DNA from: Chloroflexota bacterium
GTDB taxonomy: Bacteria; Chloroflexota; Dehalococcoidia; Tepidiformales; Tepidiformaceae
Assembly: GCA_026710655.1 (NCBI GenBank)
Contig: JAPOQN010000016.1
Span: 1-64,000 of the forward strand
Reading direction: 5' to 3'
DNA: 64,000 bases
In this document: positions 1 through 8,833 of the stretch, in pieces
Layout: every line of letters begins with the position of its first letter
How positions within the stretch are numbered: position 1 is the stretch's first letter
The notes under the pieces: generated by a model
What the model was told of the DNA's origin: nothing
Database searches by the model: none
Seen by the model: the letters and a program-made list of their open reading frames with translations, nothing else
Position numbers and translations under genes: made by a program

Positions 1-294
<294 letters not shown>

Positions 295-355
295 CGCGAA
301 TCCTCCGTGCGGGTAGTGGCTTCACCGCATCCCCTGTTGCGGGGGCGGCGCGCCC

Positions 356-431
356 TGGAGCCCTCATCCAGATTTGAACTGGAGACCTCGTTCTTACCAA
401 GAACGCGCTCTGCCAACTGAGCTATGAGGGC
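356..431 (-). tRNA. tRNA-Thr (anticodon GGT)
   Basis: Read on the minus strand, a full cloverleaf is visible. The acceptor stem pairs GCCCTCA with TGAGGGC, the D-arm is GCTC...GAGC, the anticodon loop is TTGGTAA (anticodon GGT), and the T-arm is CCAG-TTCAAAT-CTGG. The discriminator is T and the 3' CCA is encoded. It sits directly upstream of tuf. Confidence 0.97.
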
Positions 432-540
432 CTAGTCCGCGTGTGCGTTATTGATAGTAGCGGGATTTTCGTTGTGGGGGAGTGGGGGCACTGCCTCTGT
501 GATCGCTCCCAAGAGTGGGTTCGCACACTACACTCGGTTC

Positions 541-795
541 ATGGCAACCCTGCGGATCAACAACGTGCCCGACGAGCTGCACGAGCGGCTGCGCCGCCTC
601 GCGCGCAAGAGGAACTGCACCATGAGCGCGATCGTGCTCGCGGCAGTCGAGCGCGAGATCGAGCGATTCGAGTGGCGCGAACGCATGGCCAACCGCCCCA
701 TCGTCGACCGTGGCCCAGATGAGACGGTTGCCGAGGCCCTTGCGGAAGCGCGAGCGGAGCGGGACCGCCAGATGGACGAGTGGGCCCGCCCCTAG
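541..795 (+). CDS. Orphan ribbon-helix-helix antitoxin-like protein
   Basis: An 84-residue protein that opens with MATLRINNVPDELHERLRRL, the beta strand plus helix of an Arc/FitA-type ribbon-helix-helix DNA-binding domain. It continues with a second helix (residues 26-42) and a charged Arg/Glu-rich tail such as FitA/VapB antitoxins use to wrap a PIN toxin. The ATG at 541 starts the domain cleanly; an upstream in-frame extension has no domain content. No toxin follows: the next gene is convergent and overlaps its stop codon by 4 bases. It may be a relic antitoxin or a stand-alone repressor. The fold is clear, the role is inferred. Confidence 0.75.
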   Translation: MATLRINNVPDELHERLRRLARKRNCTMSAIVLAAVEREIERFEWRERMANRPIVDRGPDETVAEALAEARAERDRQMDEWARP

Positions 796-1370
796 TCCAG
801 ACCGCGCTTCGCCAGCTCCTTCGGCATCCGCTCGGCGTCGGCGCTGAGCAGAGGGCCGCGCTCCTCGTCGGTGAGGGTGCCGGCGGTGTCCTTCGCCATC
901 TTCCCGCCGTCGAAGAGGATCCACTTCTCGGGGATGACCTCGAGGACAACGCGCAGGGGCGAGTCGAGACGGTCGACGAAGGCCATCGCCGACTCCTCGT
1001 CGGGGCTGATCTTGCGGGCGAGGGCCGGGTAGAACCAGTCCTTCGTCTCCTGGTCGTCGTGGATGATGCAGCGGCCCTTGGCTGTGGCCTGGCCACCCGG
1101 GGCGCCCGAGTCGGGCGCGCAGGCGGCGCTGCTTACGATGACAGAGACGCGCGGGTCGCGGCGGATGGCGGCGACGCGGTGGCGGTGGACGGCGCAGGTG
1201 ATCCAGAAGCGCCCATCCTGCCAGACATAGGCGTGGATGACGCCGACGGGCCAGCCGTCGCGCGTGCTCCAGTTAAGCGCGCACTCCCTGGCGTTGGTGA
1301 GCAGCGACTCAAGCTGCTCGTCGTCGAGGGGGTAGCCGGAAACGGTTTCGTGGTCTTGTGCGCCCGCCAT
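792..1370 (-). CDS. Pyridoxamine 5'-phosphate oxidase-like flavin/F420 family protein
   Basis: A 192-residue protein with the split-barrel signature of PPOX-like proteins: a short N-terminal helix, then GWPVGVIHAYVWQDGRFWIT (about residues 39-58), then HRHRVAAIRRDPRVSVIV, the usual strand-helix-strand that contacts flavin or F420 phosphate. The C-terminal part includes the PEKWILFDGGKMAKDT segment. Family members bind FMN, F420 or haem; the sequence alone does not say which. It converges on the antitoxin gene with a 4-base overlap at the stop codons. No partner gene is visible, so the substrate is unknown. Confidence 0.8.
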   Translation of the reverse strand: MAGAQDHETVSGYPLDDEQLESLLTNARECALNWSTRDGWPVGVIHAYVWQDGRFWITCAVHRHRVAAIRRDPRVSVIVSSAACAPDSGAPGGQATAKGRCIIHDDQETKDWFYPALARKISPDEESAMAFVDRLDSPLRVVLEVIPEKWILFDGGKMAKDTAGTLTDEERGPLLSADAERMPKELAKRGLD

Positions 1371-1462
1371 CTGTAGGCCTCCAGGAGGGTGTTCGTGGCC
1401 GCGCCCTGCGCGGCTCCCGAACCGTGGCAGAGCCGGGGGCGCGCGTCAACGGGTGGCACTCT

Positions 1463-2455
1463 ATGCTCGAAGCAGCCATGCGAGTTGTCGCCCCACGAGA
1501 GATCAAGGAGCCTGAGGACCTCTCGTTCCTGAGCACGGCCCACCTAGCAGAGGGTGCGCTGGAGATCGACCTGACCGATGTCGAGTGGATCTCGCCGCTG
1601 GGGGTTGTAGCGGTAGTGGCGACCTGCCTGCGGGCGGATGACCTAGAGGTTGAAGCGAGCCTCGCACTTCCGGAGAACCGTGCCGTACGGACTTACCTGT
1701 CTGAAGTCCAATTGCTGGACGAACTGGCGGCGCGTGGTTGGACCTTGACGAGCGACGGCGTCCTCGACCAGCAGGTCGCCACAGCGGGTCGGCCTGGCTG
1801 GTCAGCCCGCGGAGACATCGACTTTGAAGCCTTTGCAGGAGCCTCCGTTCTCTCCCGCCGCGGCGGGTCGGTATCGACGACCCTTGACGACATCGATATT
1901 GACCCCAACCTCACCTTCGCCCCCTTCCTACCGGTTTCTCGGCTTACGACCACGAGAGAAGTGGACCTTGCCGCAGATAGACTCGAGGACGCGTTGCGGG
2001 CGGCCCCGCACCTCCGCGGGGGAGTGTTCGACGAGCTATTCACCATCGCTGTGGAGCTAACGAATAACGCTCGGGAACACGGCTCGGATTGCTACGCTGT
2101 GGCACAGGCTCATAGCGGGCGGACCAGCGGCACTCCTGGAATCCACATCGCCGTCGCCGACTTCGGACCGGGGCTGGCCGAGACCCTTCGGGGGGAGTAC
2201 GGGGAGATGTCCGACGCCGAGGCCATCGTCCATGCGTTTATCGAGCAGGTCAGCGGTACGGGAGAGAGCGAACGAGGCTTCGGACTGACCCAGATCGCCG
2301 CCATCGTTGATCGAGACCCGGGAAGCATCCTCCACATCATCTCGCAATCGGGGCACGTCGTACGAACAGACCGACGGTTCAAAGTCAGCGAGAACGACGC
2401 TCTGCTGTTTCAGGGAACCCTCGCCACGGCATATCTTCCTTCTCCCTTCCTATAA
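1463..2455 (+). CDS. GHKL-type ATPase with N-terminal STAS-like segment
   Basis: About 330 residues. The N-terminal third (EIDLTDVEWISPLGVVAVVA) resembles a STAS or anti-sigma-factor-antagonist strand-helix pattern. The C-terminal half is a histidine-kinase-like ATPase: N-box ELTNNAREH near residue 198, G1 box DFGPG near 233, G2 box GFGLTQI near 272. There is no phospho-accepting histidine domain, so it looks like an RsbW-type switch kinase fused to an antagonist-like module. The start could be ATG 1463 or ATG 1478; neither has a strong ribosome binding site. The next gene, 19 bases on, is a STAS-like DUF4325 protein, a known genomic partner of such ATPases. Function is inferred. Confidence 0.75.
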   Translation: MLEAAMRVVAPREIKEPEDLSFLSTAHLAEGALEIDLTDVEWISPLGVVAVVATCLRADDLEVEASLALPENRAVRTYLSEVQLLDELAARGWTLTSDGVLDQQVATAGRPGWSARGDIDFEAFAGASVLSRRGGSVSTTLDDIDIDPNLTFAPFLPVSRLTTTREVDLAADRLEDALRAAPHLRGGVFDELFTIAVELTNNAREHGSDCYAVAQAHSGRTSGTPGIHIAVADFGPGLAETLRGEYGEMSDAEAIVHAFIEQVSGTGESERGFGLTQIAAIVDRDPGSILHIISQSGHVVRTDRRFKVSENDALLFQGTLATAYLPSPFL

Positions 2456-2474
2456 TGCTCGCAGGGGTCGACGC

Positions 2475-2777
2475 GTGAACATCGTTCTTTCGAAGCACGG
2501 CCGCACATTCGCCTCGCGTCCCCGTGCCCGCGAGGTCTTTGGCGAGGCATTCACCTCCTCACATGCCGCTTCCGTCACGATCGACGCGAGTGATGTCTAC
2601 ATGAGCCCTTCGTTCATCGCCGAAGTGCTGGTAATGCTGGTAAAGGAGAGGGGCCTCAAGCGGGTGGTGGTGCGAGGGGCAAGGGAGCATCCCGCCCAGG
2701 TGGCGCAACACCTCGCCGAGAAGTTCGGTTTTGCCGACCGCGTCGAGGTCGAGCAGCCGGCCCTGCCGACCACCTAG
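2475..2777 (+). CDS. STAS-like DUF4325 family protein
   Basis: A 100-residue protein starting at GTG (NIVLSKHGRTFASRPRAREV...). The pattern VTIDASDVYMSPSFIAEVLV at about residues 35-54 is the core strand and helix of the STAS-like DUF4325 family, in which a Ser/Thr after the strand is the likely control residue. It follows the GHKL ATPase with a 19-base gap, so the two probably form one unit: ATPase plus regulated STAS-like substrate, parallel to RsbW/RsbV. No sigma factor is adjacent. An upstream in-frame extension would overlap the ATPase gene and carries no domain. Confidence 0.75.
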   Translation: MNIVLSKHGRTFASRPRAREVFGEAFTSSHAASVTIDASDVYMSPSFIAEVLVMLVKERGLKRVVVRGAREHPAQVAQHLAEKFGFADRVEVEQPALPTT

Positions 2778-2823
2778 CACCCTCCGCTTCCGCCTGCCGA
2801 CCGCAGGGGCTACGCTCGCGGCC

Positions 2824-4680
2824 ATGGGCATAGACGCGCTTACGCACGACCTCGCCGGCAACCTTGTCGTCCCCGCGACCGATGCGGAGTGGGACGAGTG
2901 GGTCTCGGCCTCGCGGGTACGCAACCCCCTGCTCGACAACCCCCTGCTCGACTGGCTCGACCTCTACGGCGAGGCGAACGGCTTCGTTCGCGACGAGGTC
3001 GAGGAGCCGCACGACTTCCTGCGGTTCCTGTTCGGGCAAGGGAACGCGTTCGAGGCGGCCGTCGTGGAGCACCTGCGCGGGCTCGTCGAGGTGCGCACGA
3101 TCCTGCCTGAGGACTCGACCCACGAGCAGCGCCAGGACCTCGCCTTCGCGGAGGCAACGTTCGCGGCGATGGCGGAGGGCGTACCGATTGTCTTTCAGGG
3201 GTCGCTGCGCGACGCGGAGTCCCGCACCTACGGCGGTCCCGACCTGCTCGTCCGCAGCGACGTGCTGGCGGAGCTGTTCCCGAAGTCGCTCCCGGCCGCG
3301 GAGGCCGCCGTCCCCGCCTCCGACCTCGACATCGGGGAGCGCCACTACCGCGTGGTCGACATCAAGTTCTCGACCCTCCACCTGGCGGCGGGGGGCGAGC
3401 TCGGCAACGGCGGCTCGGCGCCCGCTTACAAGGCCCAGGTCTACATCTACAACCGCGCGCTGGGGCGGCTGCAGGGCTACCTGCCGCCCGAGGCCTTCGT
3501 GCTGGGCCGGGGCTGGGACCAGACACGGCGGGGCGAGACGACTCGCTGCGACAGCTGCATGGACCTGGTCGCGCCCGTCGCCAACGACTACGCCTCCTAC
3601 GGACGGGGGCGTCTGTCGGACCAGGTCGACCAGGCGGTCGACTGGGTCAGGCGCGTGCGCCGGGAGGGGCAGGACTGGCACGCGCTCCCCGAGCCGTCCG
3701 TCGAGGAGTTGCGCCCCAACGCCAAGGGCGACGCCGGGGAGTGGTCGAGCGCCGTCAAGGAGATCGTGAAGCAGGGCGAGGACCTGACGCAGCTCTGGTG
3801 GGTCGGGGTCGCGAAGCGGCGGGAGGCGAACCGGGAGGGGATCACCCGCTGGACGGACCCGCGCGTCACCCCCAAGGCGGTCGGCGTCGAGGGGCGCACG
3901 ACGGCTCCGAACCTGCAGGCCCTCCTCGACGTGAACCGGGAGCCCGGCCCGGGCGTGCGTCCGGCCCGCATCGCGGCCGCGCGCTCCGAGTGGATCGACG
4001 AGGCGCCGGTCGAGTTCTACGTGGACTTCGAGACGGTTGGCGACCTGGACGACGACTTCTCGCGCATCCCGAAGCGGGGCGGGCAGCCGCTCATCTTCAT
4101 GGTCGGCTGCGGGCACCTGGAGGCGGGGGAGTGGGTCTTCGAGTGCTTCATCGCCGACCGGCTCGACGAGCCTTCCGAGGCGAAGGTGATCGACGACTGG
4201 TTCGAGCACATGACGGCCGTCCGCGACCGGCTGGCGCCGGGCGTGGACCCGAAGGTCATCCACTGGTCGCCCCACGAGACGATCACGCTGGAGACAGCCT
4301 TCGATGCCGCCGTGAGGCGCCACCAGGCGACGGGCTGGGAGCACACGCGAACGCGGCAGCCGTGGCCCCACCCCAACTGGTTCGACTTCCTCAAGCGGGT
4401 GATGAAGGAGGAGCCGGTGGTGGTGCGGGGGGCGCACGGCTTCGGGCTGAAGGCGGTCACGAACGGGATGCACGCCCTCGGGCTGGTGGAGACCAGCTGG
4501 GACGAGGGTCCCGCCGACGGCCTCGGGGCGATGGTGGGGGCGTGGTGGTGCGACCGAGAGGCGGATCGGTCCGGCGGCAGCATGCGCGACCTCGAGGTGA
4601 TGAAGGGCATCGAGCGCTACAACGAGGTCGACTGCAAAGCGATGATGGAGCTGGTGCGCTACCTGCGCCGCAGCCACTGA
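2824..4680 (+). CDS. Two-domain nuclease: RecB-like PD-(D/E)XK plus RNase H-like exonuclease
   Basis: A 618-residue protein of the TM0106-like RecB nuclease type. An N-terminal PD-(D/E)XK domain shows GGPDLL near residue 138 and VVDIKFS near residue 176, so D139 to D179-x-K181 is the likely metal site. A second domain starts with FYVDFETVGDL (D401, E403), continues with IHWSPHE, and ends with NEVDCKAMMEL (D near 603), the layout of a DEDD/RNase H-like exonuclease. Relatives are sometimes fused to helicases; this one has none. It starts at ATG 2824, 46 bases after the STAS-like gene, and may be co-transcribed with the ATPase pair. A DNA repair or defence role is inferred only. Confidence 0.75.
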   Translation: MGIDALTHDLAGNLVVPATDAEWDEWVSASRVRNPLLDNPLLDWLDLYGEANGFVRDEVEEPHDFLRFLFGQGNAFEAAVVEHLRGLVEVRTILPEDSTHEQRQDLAFAEATFAAMAEGVPIVFQGSLRDAESRTYGGPDLLVRSDVLAELFPKSLPAAEAAVPASDLDIGERHYRVVDIKFSTLHLAAGGELGNGGSAPAYKAQVYIYNRALGRLQGYLPPEAFVLGRGWDQTRRGETTRCDSCMDLVAPVANDYASYGRGRLSDQVDQAVDWVRRVRREGQDWHALPEPSVEELRPNAKGDAGEWSSAVKEIVKQGEDLTQLWWVGVAKRREANREGITRWTDPRVTPKAVGVEGRTTAPNLQALLDVNREPGPGVRPARIAAARSEWIDEAPVEFYVDFETVGDLDDDFSRIPKRGGQPLIFMVGCGHLEAGEWVFECFIADRLDEPSEAKVIDDWFEHMTAVRDRLAPGVDPKVIHWSPHETITLETAFDAAVRRHQATGWEHTRTRQPWPHPNWFDFLKRVMKEEPVVVRGAHGFGLKAVTNGMHALGLVETSWDEGPADGLGAMVGAWWCDREADRSGGSMRDLEVMKGIERYNEVDCKAMMELVRYLRRSH

Positions 4681-4692
4681 GGTAGTGCAGCC

Positions 4693-5847
4693 CTAGCCGA
4701 GGTCCCCCTGCCAGAGGTGTCGCACGAAGTCGTTCGCGGGGAGAATGTCGATGCCGTCGCCGGTCCGTCGCGCGCGGGTCTCAAGACAGACGACGATTCT
4801 GCGGGACACGCCGGGGTGCTCCTCGGTGAGAGTGCGGAGACCCTTCAGGTGGTCGCTGGTGATGCGGGCGCTGGCCTTCGCCTCGATCGCGAGTCGCATG
4901 TCGCCCAGCACGAAGTCAACCTCGATGCCGCTCGGGATCCGCCAGTAGGTCAGGCGCTCATCGAGATGGCGGTAGGCGATGAGGGCGGAGAGTTCATGGA
5001 ACACCCAGTTCTCGAAGGCCTTGCCGTAGAGGGCGGAGCCGCGTTCCAGCTCTCCGCGCCGGGCCAGGCGGTTCACAACACCGACATCTTCGAAATAGAA
5101 CTTCGGAGCCCCGGCGAGGCGGCGCTTCGCGCGTCGACGCCAGCGCGGCAGCCAGCGTGCAAGCAGGGTGTCCTCAAGGATGCCGAAGTAGGCCTTGGCG
5201 GTGGGGCCGGACACGCCACACTCGCGGGCGATGTTCGAGTAGTTGACGGGATCGCCGTCGCTGAGGGCGGCCGCATCGAGAAAGTCCGAGAAGGCTGGGA
5301 GGTTGCGGACCAGCCCTTCGGCGGCAACCTCCTGGCGCAGGTAGTCGGCGATGTAGGCATCGAGCATCCGCCGGGGTTGGTCGGCCTCGTACGTGCTGGG
5401 CAGGTAGCCGTGGTTCAGCATCCGATCAAGGTCGAACGCGTCGCCCAGCTCTTCAGCCGTCAGGCCCCGCAGTTCATAGCGCAGGGCGCGCCCACCCAGC
5501 AGGTTGGCGCCGCCGCGCTTCACCTTGCGCGCACTGGAGCCGCAGAGTGCAAAGGAAGACCCTCGGTTCTCCATGAGCCAGTGGACCTCATCGAGCAGGG
5601 CGGGAACCTTCTGAACCTCGTCGATGACTATCTGGCGGTCGGCGTCCGGGCCGGCTGCCTCCAACTCCTGCCGCAAGAGTTCGGGGCGGGTGGCGTAGCG
5701 GCGGAACTCGTCCGCTTTGAGGAGATCGACCCACACAGCGTCCGGGTAGCGCTGCCTGAGCAGGGTGCTCTTCCCCGCCTGGCGCGGTCCCCACAGGAAG
5801 AAGGTCTCCGTTCCGGATCCCGGAAGCGTGAGTGAGCGCTGAAACAT
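4693..5847 (-). CDS. AAA (AAA_14) ATPase with DUF4143 domain
   Basis: A 384-residue protein. The N-terminal ATPase shows Walker A WGPRQAGKST (about residues 18-27) and Walker B QIVIDEVQ. The C-terminal DUF4143 region holds IEVDFVLGD...AIEAKAS, a PD-(D/E)XK-like signature. This family is widespread, often mobile, and still poorly defined in function. The ATG at 5847 is chosen because the in-frame extension upstream would run through the AT-rich palindromes and across the divergent sigma gene. A perfect 14-bp palindrome lies 9 bases upstream of the start, suggesting repression by itself or by another factor. It is divergent from the ECF sigma gene. Confidence 0.88.
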   Translation of the reverse strand: MFQRSLTLPGSGTETFFLWGPRQAGKSTLLRQRYPDAVWVDLLKADEFRRYATRPELLRQELEAAGPDADRQIVIDEVQKVPALLDEVHWLMENRGSSFALCGSSARKVKRGGANLLGGRALRYELRGLTAEELGDAFDLDRMLNHGYLPSTYEADQPRRMLDAYIADYLRQEVAAEGLVRNLPAFSDFLDAAALSDGDPVNYSNIARECGVSGPTAKAYFGILEDTLLARWLPRWRRRAKRRLAGAPKFYFEDVGVVNRLARRGELERGSALYGKAFENWVFHELSALIAYRHLDERLTYWRIPSGIEVDFVLGDMRLAIEAKASARITSDHLKGLRTLTEEHPGVSRRIVVCLETRARRTGDGIDILPANDFVRHLWQGDLG

Positions 5848-5856
5848 GTACTTCAG

Positions 5857-5890
5857 ATTATCATGATAATTCAAAACCACGATTTGAATT
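5857..5890. promoter_or_regulatory. Pair of AT-rich palindromes, candidate operator
   Basis: ATTATCATGATAAT at 5857-5870 is a perfect 14-bp palindrome. It overlaps a second inverted repeat, AATTCAAA (5868-5875) and TTTGAATT (5883-5890), around a 7-base loop. The composition is strikingly AT-rich for this genome. The site lies just upstream of the AAA/DUF4143 gene and in the divergent gap before the ECF sigma gene, as an operator would. No binding protein is identified. Confidence 0.55.
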
Positions 5891-5911
5891 AGCCAAGTAC
5901 CGACTGAATTG

Positions 5912-5937
5912 GGAACGATCCGGGGGCTTCCCGCGTA
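5912..5937 (+). promoter_or_regulatory. Candidate ECF-type promoter upstream of the sigma gene
   Basis: GGAAC at 5912-5916 and CGTA at 5934-5937 are separated by 17 bases. This resembles the GAAC/CGTA boxes used by several ECF sigma factors. It lies about 80 bases upstream of the ECF sigma start, so it would allow autoregulation. The match is short and unproven. Confidence 0.35.
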
Positions 5938-6018
5938 TTTCTTCTCAGGATGGTATTGGCGGGGATTGCACCGCAGCGCGAACACTACCCCAGCGGAATA
6001 GCGAAGGGTGACAGGCGT

Positions 6019-6576
6019 ATGACCGACGACGAAGCCGTTCTGCGCTGCCAGGACGGCGACCGCGAAGCCTTCCGCCACCTGGTGGAGCAGTACAAGAACC
6101 CGCTCTACGGCACGGCTTACCTGATGACGGGGAACGCGGCCCAGGCCGAGGAGCACGTGCAGGACGCCTTCCTGCTGGCCTGGAGGGGCATCCGCACCTT
6201 CCAGCCGGGCCGCCCCGTGAAGCCCTGGCTGATGCGCATCCTCGTCAACTCCGTCCTCGGCCAGCAGCGCAAGCGCTCGCTGACAACCGTCCCCCTGGAG
6301 GAGTCCTTGCCGCTGGAAGCGCCCTCCGACCGAAGCGAATCGATCGAGGCCAAGGAAGACCGCGAGGCCGTGCGGCAAGCCCTCGCCCAGTTGACCCCCG
6401 AACACCGACAGGTCGTGGTGCTGCGGTACTTCGCCGACCTGACGGTCCCACAGGTCGCCCGTTCCGCCGGCGTGCGGGAGGGAACAGTCAAGTCTCGGCT
6501 GCACCGAGCGCTCCGCCAGATGCGTGAGCTGCTGGAGCAGTCCGGTGTGATGGAGGTGGCCGGCAATGGCGCGTAA
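6019..6576 (+). CDS. ECF-family RNA polymerase sigma factor
   Basis: A 185-residue sigma factor of the ECF group. Region 2 spans about residues 18-85 (DREAFRHLVEQY...HVQDAFLLAWRGIRTFQPGR) and region 4 about 118-172 (ALAQLTPEHRQVVVLRYFADL, then the helix-turn-helix VPQVARSAGVREGTVKSRLH). ATG 6019 opens with MTDDEAVLRCQDGD as in many ECF factors; an upstream GTG/ATG extension lacks domain content. The stop overlaps the start of the next gene by 11 bases, which implies translational coupling to a membrane protein with an anti-sigma-like N-terminus. Confidence 0.93.
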   Translation: MTDDEAVLRCQDGDREAFRHLVEQYKNPLYGTAYLMTGNAAQAEEHVQDAFLLAWRGIRTFQPGRPVKPWLMRILVNSVLGQQRKRSLTTVPLEESLPLEAPSDRSESIEAKEDREAVRQALAQLTPEHRQVVVLRYFADLTVPQVARSAGVREGTVKSRLHRALRQMRELLEQSGVMEVAGNGA

Positions 6577-8833
6577 CGAGATGCCGGATCAGGAGATGGA
6601 ACGACGCCTTCGCGAGCACTTCAGCGAAGAGGCTCGCGAGTTGCAGGCCCCGGACGACCTCTGGGCGCGACTTGAGGGACGCCTGGGAAAACAGCAGCCG
6701 CCGCGCTTCGCTTTCTTGCGTGGCGGAGCCGCCGCCATTGGCGCGACTCCCTGGATCCCCGCGGCGGCAGCGGCCGTCCTGGTTGTGGGCCTTGGGATCG
6801 GGGCCTGGGCCCTGGCCGGCGGCCCCGGCGATAGCGGCGACGACGACGACGACAGCGCCCCCGTCGCAGCCGCAGCGACACAGGCAGCGGCAACGGCCTC
6901 CGCGACGGAGGCAGCGGCGGCCACCGAGGCAGCGGCAACGGCCTACGCAGCGGAGGCAGCGGCAGAGGCAGCCGCGGAGGAAGCTCCCGCCCAGGAAGCA
7001 GCCACGGCAGCGGCAAGGGCGGCTGCCACGCCCACGCCCGCACAGGCCGCTGCCGCGCAGGCAGCGACCGCGACGGAGGCGCCAGCCGCTACGGAGGCAG
7101 CCGCTGCTACGGAGGCAGCCGCCGCTACCCAGGCAGCCGCCGCGACGGAGGAAGCTGCTGCCGAAGAGGAAGAACCCCCGGCAGTAGCCGAGGCGGCGCC
7201 CCGGGAAGAGCCGGCGGAGCCGTCCGAAGACGCGGCCGAGGTCGGCGGTGCCGAGGAAGAGATGGCCGAAGGCATGGCCGGCGACGACATGGCCGACGAC
7301 GCCATGATGGAAGACGAGGCCGAAGAGGCAGCCGACAGCGCCTCCTGGTCCGGCCGCGGCGACGCGCCGGACGAGCCGCTGGAGCGGGAACAGGAGCAGC
7401 CCTCGGACACGACGTTCCAGGACTACGAGCGCGCAGGCTTTGTGGACACGTCGACCGACGCCGTCTCCACCTTCAGCCTCGATACCGACCGCACGTCGTA
7501 CTTCCTCGCCCTCACCTGGGCTCGCGCCGGCTTTACGGTCGAGCCCGACTCCGTGCGCGCGGAGGAGTGGATCAACGCCTTCGACTACGCCTACGCCGGA
7601 CCGGGCAACGACAGCAGCTTCGCCATCACGAGCGACCTCGTGGGGCACCCGCTGGAGATCGACTGGCACGTCGCCCGCGTCGCCTTCCAGGCGCCGGAAC
7701 TGCGCGACGACGTTCCCCTGAACGTGACCCTGGTGCTCGACGCCTCGGGCTCGATGTCCTGGGGGAACCGCGTGGCCATTGCCCGCGAGGCGGCGGAGAC
7801 CATCCGCCAGAGCCTGCGGCCCCGTGACCGCATCGCCGTCGTGCACTTCACGGCCGGCGTGCTCGACGCCTACACCGTTGAGCACAGCACGCCCGACGAC
7901 GAGGACGTTGTCTGGTCGATCGGGCGCCTGGCGGCGCACGACAGCACGAACGTGCAGGCCGGCCTCAACCTCGGGGTCGAGCTGGCGGCCGAGGCCCGCC
8001 GCGAGCGGCCCGACGCCTACAACTACATCATCCTGATGTCGGACGGCGTCGCGAACGTCGACACCACGGATCCCTTCGCCATCCTCGAAGGCGCGCCGGA
8101 CACGGACAGCAAGAACCCGCTGCGGCTAATCACCATCGGGGTCGGCATCGAGAACTACAACGACGTGCTGCTCGAGCAGTTGGCCCAGCACGGCAACGGC
8201 TGGTACCGCTACCTCGACGACACGGCCCAGGCGCAGGAGACGTTCAGCCGCGAGCGCTGGCTGGCGCTCTCCTCGCCCTTCGCCGACCAGACGCGCGCCC
8301 AGGTGACCTGGGACCCGGCGGTCGTGAAGGCCTGGCGCATCGTCGGCTACGAGAACCGGGTCACGCCCGACCACACCTTTACGCAGAACCGCCGGGAGTT
8401 CGCCGAGATTCCCTCCGGGACGGCCACGACGGTGCTCTACGAGCTCGACCTGCACGCCGACGTCGACACCTCGGCCGTGCTGGGGAGCGTGGAGGTGCGA
8501 TGGGTCGACCCGGCCACGGGCGCCTCGGTCAGCCAGACGGCAGCGGTCACGGGCCGCACCGACTCCCGCTTCGGCGATAGCGATCGCTACCTCAGGCTCG
8601 GGGTTATTGTGGGGCTCGCGGCCGATCGCTACAGCGCCCTCTCGCCCCAGGTCGAGAACGCCACCGTCGACTACAACGGCATCCACGGCGACCTCTCCGT
8701 CCTGCTGCGGGAGTTCGCCGCGCTGCAGGGCCAGCTGGGCACAACCCGGGCCTACGACGACTTCCGCTTCCTCCTGGAGCAGCTAACGGCGGCAGCAGCC
8801 GAGCAGGCCCCCTCCTCGGGTTACAGCCAGTGA
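6566..8833 (+). CDS. Membrane-anchored von Willebrand factor A (YfbK-like) protein, possible anti-sigma partner
   Basis: A 755-residue protein. Residues 1-60 are cytoplasmic and charged (EMERRLREHFSEEARELQAPDDLW), placed like an anti-sigma domain. One membrane segment lies at about 61-86. Residues 95-200 are Ala/Thr/Glu low complexity, followed by acidic linkers. The VWA domain carries the MIDAS motif DASGSMS (D near 392) after a YfbK-type N-terminal region (DTDRTSYFLALTWAR). A C-terminal DUF3520-like region ends in SGYSQ. It overlaps the ECF sigma gene by 11 bases, so sigma sequestration by the N-terminus is a reasonable inference. A lipoprotein paralogue follows. Confidence 0.85.
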   Translation: MARNEMPDQEMERRLREHFSEEARELQAPDDLWARLEGRLGKQQPPRFAFLRGGAAAIGATPWIPAAAAAVLVVGLGIGAWALAGGPGDSGDDDDDSAPVAAAATQAAATASATEAAAATEAAATAYAAEAAAEAAAEEAPAQEAATAAARAAATPTPAQAAAAQAATATEAPAATEAAAATEAAAATQAAAATEEAAAEEEEPPAVAEAAPREEPAEPSEDAAEVGGAEEEMAEGMAGDDMADDAMMEDEAEEAADSASWSGRGDAPDEPLEREQEQPSDTTFQDYERAGFVDTSTDAVSTFSLDTDRTSYFLALTWARAGFTVEPDSVRAEEWINAFDYAYAGPGNDSSFAITSDLVGHPLEIDWHVARVAFQAPELRDDVPLNVTLVLDASGSMSWGNRVAIAREAAETIRQSLRPRDRIAVVHFTAGVLDAYTVEHSTPDDEDVVWSIGRLAAHDSTNVQAGLNLGVELAAEARRERPDAYNYIILMSDGVANVDTTDPFAILEGAPDTDSKNPLRLITIGVGIENYNDVLLEQLAQHGNGWYRYLDDTAQAQETFSRERWLALSSPFADQTRAQVTWDPAVVKAWRIVGYENRVTPDHTFTQNRREFAEIPSGTATTVLYELDLHADVDTSAVLGSVEVRWVDPATGASVSQTAAVTGRTDSRFGDSDRYLRLGVIVGLAADRYSALSPQVENATVDYNGIHGDLSVLLREFAALQGQLGTTRAYDDFRFLLEQLTAAAAEQAPSSGYSQ

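Noticed and set aside
2731-2823. Longer start for the two-domain nuclease
   Set aside because: The added 31 residues are Ser/Arg/Pro filler and overlap the STAS-like gene; ATG 2824 opens the domain.
4693-6504. 603-codon version of the AAA/DUF4143 protein
   Set aside because: The extra 219 codons run through AT-rich palindromes and the divergent sigma gene and contain no domain.
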